This document shows positions 58,990 through 64,000 of a stretch of DNA of 64,000 bases, one piece after another; the first letter of the stretch is position 1, and each line of letters starts with the position of its first letter. Below the pieces are notes generated by a model. The model made no database searches and had not been told where the DNA came from. It worked only from the letters and a program-made list of their open reading frames with translations. The DNA comes from Lactifluus volemus. Its lineage: Eukaryota > Basidiomycota > Agaricomycetes > Russulales > Russulaceae. The stretch is taken from NCBI GenBank assembly GCA_022376515.1, contig WTXI01000009.1, forward strand, positions 620,001 through 684,000, in the 5' to 3' direction. Both the position numbers and the translations under genes were made by a program.

Positions 58990-59640
58990 AAACACACCCA
59001 AGACCGCCGGGATGAATATTTTCAAAAACTTTGCGGGTGTATCAACTTATCTCATCACTCGCGTTTTCCCGCAGAATTCGACCCTTATACGTGTTTGAAA
59101 AGACTGTCCGACATGTGGCACCTTTGTTCCGCTTTATACTATCACCGAGACGTTCGTTTTCTCCGAGCCCGGAGAAGTCGTGGTACAGAGTCACAACGTG
59201 AGTAAAAAATACTTTCAGAATGTCTAGTTTCGTCGGTCGCGGCTCTTATGAGGACTGGGTAACAAGCCACCATTTTTTTTCATGATTTGGTCCTGAGTAC
59301 GGTCACAGTGGAACTCAACTTCTTCGGATGAGTTCTCTCGGAAGTGGAACAAGCCCCTGCACAACTTCCAGCTTCGACACGTCTACGCGTCGACGATCAG
59401 CTCGTACCAATTTTCGTACGTCCGTGCCATGTTGGCCCACCTTTCTTTTCTGTGGTGCACAAACATTGTGCTGCAACTCATCCAGATTCCTATGGTCGAT
59501 GTCGCACGGTCGCCGAATAAGTTCGTGAGAACGTGATGATCTAGTCGGCGCTGTATGTAGGGTTCCCGTTTGATGTGCGTAGTTTACATCTTTTTACTGA
59601 TACTTTATCTCGTGTCGGGCTTTTTCTTTCGGGGACCGTA
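58990..59640 (+). pseudogene. Sterol O-acyltransferase relic, inverted copy
   Basis: Homologous to 50464-51250 in opposite orientation. WNKPLHNFQLRHVYASTISS, QFSYVRAMLAHLSFLW and a stop-ridden last exon (NKFVRT then TGA) are visible. Here the RHVY tyrosine is still TAC, whereas the other copy has TAG, so the two decayed independently. Confidence 0.75.
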
Positions 59641-59930
59641 ATGTATCTTACAATGTTGCTTAGTACCTGCAATAATAAAAGGCGCCCAGGACTGTTTTGA
59701 GCGTGGAGTGGTCAGAAGCTTGGATCTTCATCTAATTCTAGCGCTGAGCGTGAGGTGGCGCAGAAAAAGGTGCCTTAAATGACAAAATGCACACTGGCAG
59801 CACATGGTTCCAGTACCTCGAGGCTCAACAAACTTCTCAACCTCTCCCACGCGTCTTTCTCTTTCTTACTCTTCAAAAAGGCTACCCAAATGATCCCAGA
59901 TCTGTATGCTAAAGGCTCTTTTCCTCGATG

Positions 59931-61545
59931 ATGTCTCCCGCTGTGTTGACCATTACTACAGCTCAGGTTCTCAAATCTCCGACATAAGGCCCGACCGCCG
60001 TGCTCCGGTCACCGAAACGTTGAATACACCGGTACGTACCTTTATGACCATGCTCTGCTCTGAGAGGTACTAAATCTCCTCGCCAGTCGTCCGAGCGCGT
60101 AACCTTCCATGTCTCAAGCCCCTCCTTGGGAGGGAGAGAAAATTTTATGTCACGGTGGCTTACGGGACGACAACGAAGCCGACACAATCTGTGTAGAGAA
60201 GCGGGAATCACGTAGAATGGAACGAGAATCTCTACCTCGACGTTTGGTGGGAGAACCTTTAATTTTTATTTCTATTTGTAGCTGAGGTCTCCAGCAGCGA
60301 TGTACGACCGCACTCTCAAATCACAGTATCTCTGTATGCGGAAAGGACCAACGAATGATATCCTTATCGGATAGCCTGTGAACCTCCTCGCGGTTCGTCT
60401 CATGATTTTTTGGAATTCTTACTCATGCTTCTGGCTGATCACCCAACATGTAGATCTCGGCATTGTTTTCGACAGTGCTAACGATCACAGGGTCATCAAA
60501 CGCAAGTTCCTCTCGGAAAACGACAGTCAACACCCCGAATCTCAGAACGGACAACCGTGACCCTCTCGCTGAAGGAGGCGGTACACCATTCTATTATCCA
60601 ATCTGACACTGAAGCCGCGCAGATCGCCGCAGTCATCGCCCCTATATCTCGTTTGTCCAGGACGGATGATACTTTCATTGAGAGCAGTACTTCTGTGTCA
60701 GTGGGAACAGTGGCAGCCAGCCAGATGAAGCTTATCATTTCTTTACGACACTCCTCCCGTGACCTCTCCGATCGCTATCCTCCGTCCAAGCTTGGCCTCA
60801 GGAGGGCCATTACGGGTAACTCGTCTCTTCGTATCACCAGAGATTATCGTAGACCAGCACAATTCGAGTGTGGGATGCCACAACAGGACAGATTGTAGCG
60901 GGTCCGTTTATTGGACACACCCATTTGGTCACAACTGTTGCATTCTCACCAGAGACAGGGAGTGTATCGCATTGGCCTCATGGGATGCACGATTCGGGTG
61001 TTGGGACGCCACAACAGGACAAGTCATAGCGGGCCCGTTTACTGGTCACACAGGTTGGGTCATATCTGTTGCATTCTCACAAGATGTTTCGCGTATCGTA
61101 TCGGCCTCGGATGATCGTACGATTCGAGTGTGGGATGCCACAACAGGACAGGTCGTAGCGGACCCATTTACTGGACACGCCTCTTCGATCAGATCTATTG
61201 CTTTCTCACCAGACGGGGAGCGTACCGTATCGGCCTCGTTGGATCGCACGATTTGGGTGTGGGATGCCACAACAAGATTGGGCCTGTTTACTGGACACAC
61301 CCATTTGTTCACGCTCGTTGCATACTCACCGGATGGACAGCATACTGCCTCAGCCTCAGACGATAGCACAATTCATGTGATGAAGACCGCAACCGAAAAC
61401 ATTTAGAATCAAATTATGGACCAAGCCTTGATCAATAGTGATGGCTGGATATAAGAAGAGGATGAACTGGTGCTTTGGATTCCCGAGTTACATAGGCCGT
61501 GCCTTCATAGACCCAGCACTATCTGGATTGCAGGCAGACATGAGA
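59931..61545 (+). pseudogene. NLR3: collapsed, inverted C2-NACHT-WD40 copy
   Basis: Starts with ATGTCTCCCGCTGTG like NLR1 and NLR2. C2 pieces (FYVTVAYG, VEWNENLYLD, HSQITVSLYAERTNE) are interrupted by stops. The linker (SDTEAAQ, APISRLSRTDD) runs straight into a NACHT scrap (LRHSSRDLSDRYPP, LGLRRAITGNSSLRITRDYR), which is fused at about 60855 to a WD40 repeat. Walker A and Walker B are deleted. About five degenerate WD40 units (for example SVAFSQDVSRIVSASDDRTI) and the conserved tail (DELVLWIPELHRPC) follow to about 61545. It is orientated opposite to NLR1 and NLR2 and preceded by the acyltransferase relic, mirroring the order at 44-52 kb. Confidence 0.85.
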
Positions 61546-61833
61546 GTCCCGTGCCTTCTGCTTTGCATTTAAGGTAATTGGTTGTGTCGACCTGAAGACT
61601 ATATGGGAAGTCGCTGCTGGCAAACGAATGCGATTAAAGTGCTGCACGGGGTGAGATGATGCATGCGCTTCATGTTGTACAGGATCGCGAGGGGATCATT
61701 GTGTACGGAGAGTTGTTCCAGTGGCAGCGCAACCCATTGCCCGTTGTGTGTTCAATCAGCGCCCAGCGCCCACCGCTTTTTAGCATAGGCGCTCGATATC
61801 ATTTATGTCGTCCTAAACCCTTTACTTCAAGAC

Positions 61834-63909
61834 ATGTCCGACCAATTATTTGGCCTTGATGAGTAAGTTATGCTCCTAGGCTTCTCCAATTTCCTCTCTT
61901 ACGGTTATTATTACTCGTCTTATCTAGGCCATGGCAGCTAACTGGTATGTATCCTTCGTTCATCAAAAAGTTGCATCTCCTAACCTACTTCCGCGCCTAG
62001 TCCTCCGGTCTCAGAACTTTGGCATGCTGCGACCTGAAAAGTCCTGGCGACCCATCATCACCTTGGAGGTCGATGGTCAACACAAACACGAAGTTATGCT
62101 TGGCACAGACGGTCAGAATCCGAACCAAAAGGACATTATGCTTCTGTGCGTTGCATGAAGCGTCCTGTGTCAATGGTCCTGACCCCCACAGTCATCATGC
62201 ACACCACCAGACTTTTATTAGGCTTGATGTTTGGCACAAGTCCCAAAGTAAGGCCAAAAATCGGAAGCGTCGTCATCATGTTGCAACAATCATGATGCCC
62301 CTCGGCGAGGTCTTAAAGAAGCAGGGCACAGATCCACGTGCGCCATCACTTGCTCTTCGCATGCGATGCTCACTCAGCTTTCAGACGTGGAGCTTCGGTT
62401 GTCCGGTATCCCTGCTTCACGAAGAACGTCTGCAGAACAAAAACATCAACGCGGTGCTTCTATCTTCATTCGGTTACGACCTCCACCACCATACCTCAAG
62501 TCACCTCTGAAAGAACATGACAGCGACAAGGATGACTTCTCCATGATTAGCTCCGGTATGCCATTGCCACATTGTCCATACACCAAGTTCTCATGTCTGC
62601 GAAGCGGACCAGTATCCTTCTGATGTCCCTGTTACACCTGAGACAGACGACCATGAGGATCCCCCACCATGGGCAAGTGCTGTCACTGAGGACCTGCCTA
62701 CTGGTCTACAGCGACGCAAAGTCAAAGGGTACTGTATCGGCTCTGAGGAAGAGCGTTCTGGCGAATCCGATTACTACCCCAACGATGGCGAGGTGGAGGA
62801 CACAAAACCTTGTAATCCCTGGGAAACTTCAATGCCCTACGGCGACGAACCTTCGACCATCCACTCAGATTCCCTCGAGATCAGCACATATACTCACTCA
62901 CCCCCAGTCATCTCCATCATTCTCCCCTACTTACTTCCTTTAACTTATGTTACCGATAACGTTTCCGTGTCATCGGGCACATCCTTCGCATCCAATGCAT
63001 TCGAAACATTGACATACCACCGCGAATTACGCGAGGCGCAAGTTGATTCGGACTTTGACAGGATCCTCACCAGACTATTATCTGAGTGGTATTATACTGG
63101 CGCATCGGTAAACGTGGTTTCACTCTCCCTGCAAAGGGTGTGGGCTTACCTTCCATTTCCAGCTTCTTTCCATCACGGCGTAGATATCCCCGTCAAGTTT
63201 GTCTATCCTTCTACATGAGCTGATTATATTTCCGCAGCGTCGACACATCCGTGTTCGGCTTCTCACCCGGGAATCTCTTCAACGTTGACAGCGTTGCAAA
63301 GCGTTCTTTGATTATCTCCAGCCTGGCTGCAGCGATTGGACTTTTCGTCGACGTGTGGTTCATATTCGCGTACTCTGGCGCGGACGTACGAAAGTTCCAG
63401 GTTAGCCCCGTCTCCACCTCTTTCGCTCGAAAAAGCTGAGTTCTGATCACTTATCTCCCACTCAGAGGCTCGCGGTGGACATTTACGGCTCGTACCTCTT
63501 CTTTGCGCTCTCGTCGCGCCTGCCGCTTGTCGCGCTTTTCGTCTCTGTCCTCTCCCTCGTCGGTTTCCTCTGCGCTATGGCGTGGGCTGCGTGGCCCACT
63601 GCCGTCCTCGTCATGTGCGTCTTCGCGGGCGTGCTCGTCAGTCTCCAGTTTATCGTTTACGGTTTCCACCGCATCGCGCTCGGTCTCGCATGGATCCTGC
63701 GCGGGTTTTGGCTGGGAGCATGTTATTTTGGGAGCCGGGTCCGGGGAGTTTTCGCACGCGGCCAGGCCCAGAACTCTGATCAAGCGATGGGAGAAAGAGG
63801 GCCAGAGACGTCGGTGCGAGGAGCCGCGCCCCCATTTCGGCGCGCGCGTCCATCCAAGCGAGGTACACGACATAAAAAGCGGATGCGCAGTTCTATATCC
63901 CGTATTTAG
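61834..63909 (+). CDS. C2-domain membrane protein
   Basis: Exons 61834-61862, 61928-61944 (17 nt), 62001-62145, 62192-62337, 62385-62555, 62605-63196, 63238-63400 and 63466-63909, total 1707 nt, 568 aa in one frame. It starts MSDQLFGLDEPWQ, then a C2-like domain (LTVLRSQNF, RPIITLEVDGQHKHEVMLGT, FIRLDVWHKSQSKAKNRKRR, ELRLSGIPASRR). A long acidic, Ser/Pro-rich middle (~170-330) follows. After ~370 comes FGFSPGNLFNVDS and several hydrophobic segments (SLIISSLAAAIGLFVDVWFI, LPLVALFVSVLSLVGFLCAM, AVLVMCVFAGVLVSLQFIVY), probably membrane-spanning. The basic tail is rich in Arg. It is single copy here. C2 domains often bind phospholipid or calcium, but the calcium-binding Asp clusters are not evident, so calcium binding is doubtful. 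Its first two C2 introns match the NLR C2 in place and phase. Confidence 0.82.
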
Positions 63910-64000
63910 TTGCATTCCAGTTGGTAACTTGTTTAAAAGCCACGCCTTCTATGAGGATATCTCGGACCCAACAACACTTATCAAAGTGTCCCGCATGTGT
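63910..64000. other. 3' flank at window end
   Basis: Too short to judge. Confidence 0.3.

Overview
The window looks like nuclear DNA of a mushroom-forming basidiomycete (Agaricomycetes). Coding stretches are split by many short GT-AG introns (about 36-90 nt, mostly 45-60). The gene content also fits: multi-copy microsomal P450s, NACHT-WD40 receptors with near-identical WD40 repeats, NTF2-like small proteins, and a stand-alone aminotransferase-V Moco-sulfurase-like gene. I see no rRNA, tRNA or CRISPR. Only the two ends and the centre-left carry single-copy, housekeeping-like genes: the Moco-sulfurase-like gene (2268-4373, +), a tRNA pseudouridine synthase (24232-26318, -) and a C2-domain membrane protein (61834-63909, +). 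Almost everything else is present two to four times, usually with one copy broken.

Layout. 0-2.2 kb: nothing recognised. 2.3-4.4: Moco-sulfurase-like gene. 4.4-6.4: nothing recognised. 6.4-13.7: a direct ~3.2 kb duplication carrying two intact 11-exon P450 genes (515 and 514 aa) with a dead NTF2-like gene between them. 13.7-17.7: gene relics, an ankyrin-like fragment, a repeated element. 17.8-22.5: NLR copy 1. 22.6-26.3: NTF2-like copy 2 and the pseudouridine synthase. 26.8-32.4: two head-to-head P450s of a second family. 32.8-34.3: C2-only protein copy X1 (broken). 34.9-37.2: a second copy of the NTF2 / synthase 3'-half block, fused to a condensin fragment. 38.5-41.4: condensin subunit 1 pseudogene. 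42.3-44.0: hairpin repeats and a PIF1-like helicase end. 44.3-49.8: intact NLR copy 2. 50.5-52.1: sterol O-acyltransferase pseudogene. 52.7-53.3: P450 3' fragment. 53.6-55.1: C2-only copy X2. 56.3-58.4: P450. 59.0-61.5: inverted, collapsed sterol acyltransferase plus NLR copy 3.

The most interesting content is the NLR set. Splicing by eye gives NLR2 as one continuous 1705-aa frame: an N-terminal C2 domain, a low-complexity linker, an alpha-helical region, a NACHT NTPase and 14 near-identical 43-aa WD40 repeats. Two other genes (X1, X2) have the same C2 module, the same intron positions and a related linker, but end in a different, unrecognised C-terminal region with no NACHT or WD40. The single-copy C2 membrane protein at the right edge shares both C2 intron positions and phases. 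My inference is that a C2 module has been shuffled onto NLR and non-NLR C-termini in a fast-duplicating cluster, comparable in layout to known fungal pairs of an NLR and a partner sharing its N-terminal domain. No function has been shown. All exon joins are my own reading and need RNA evidence.
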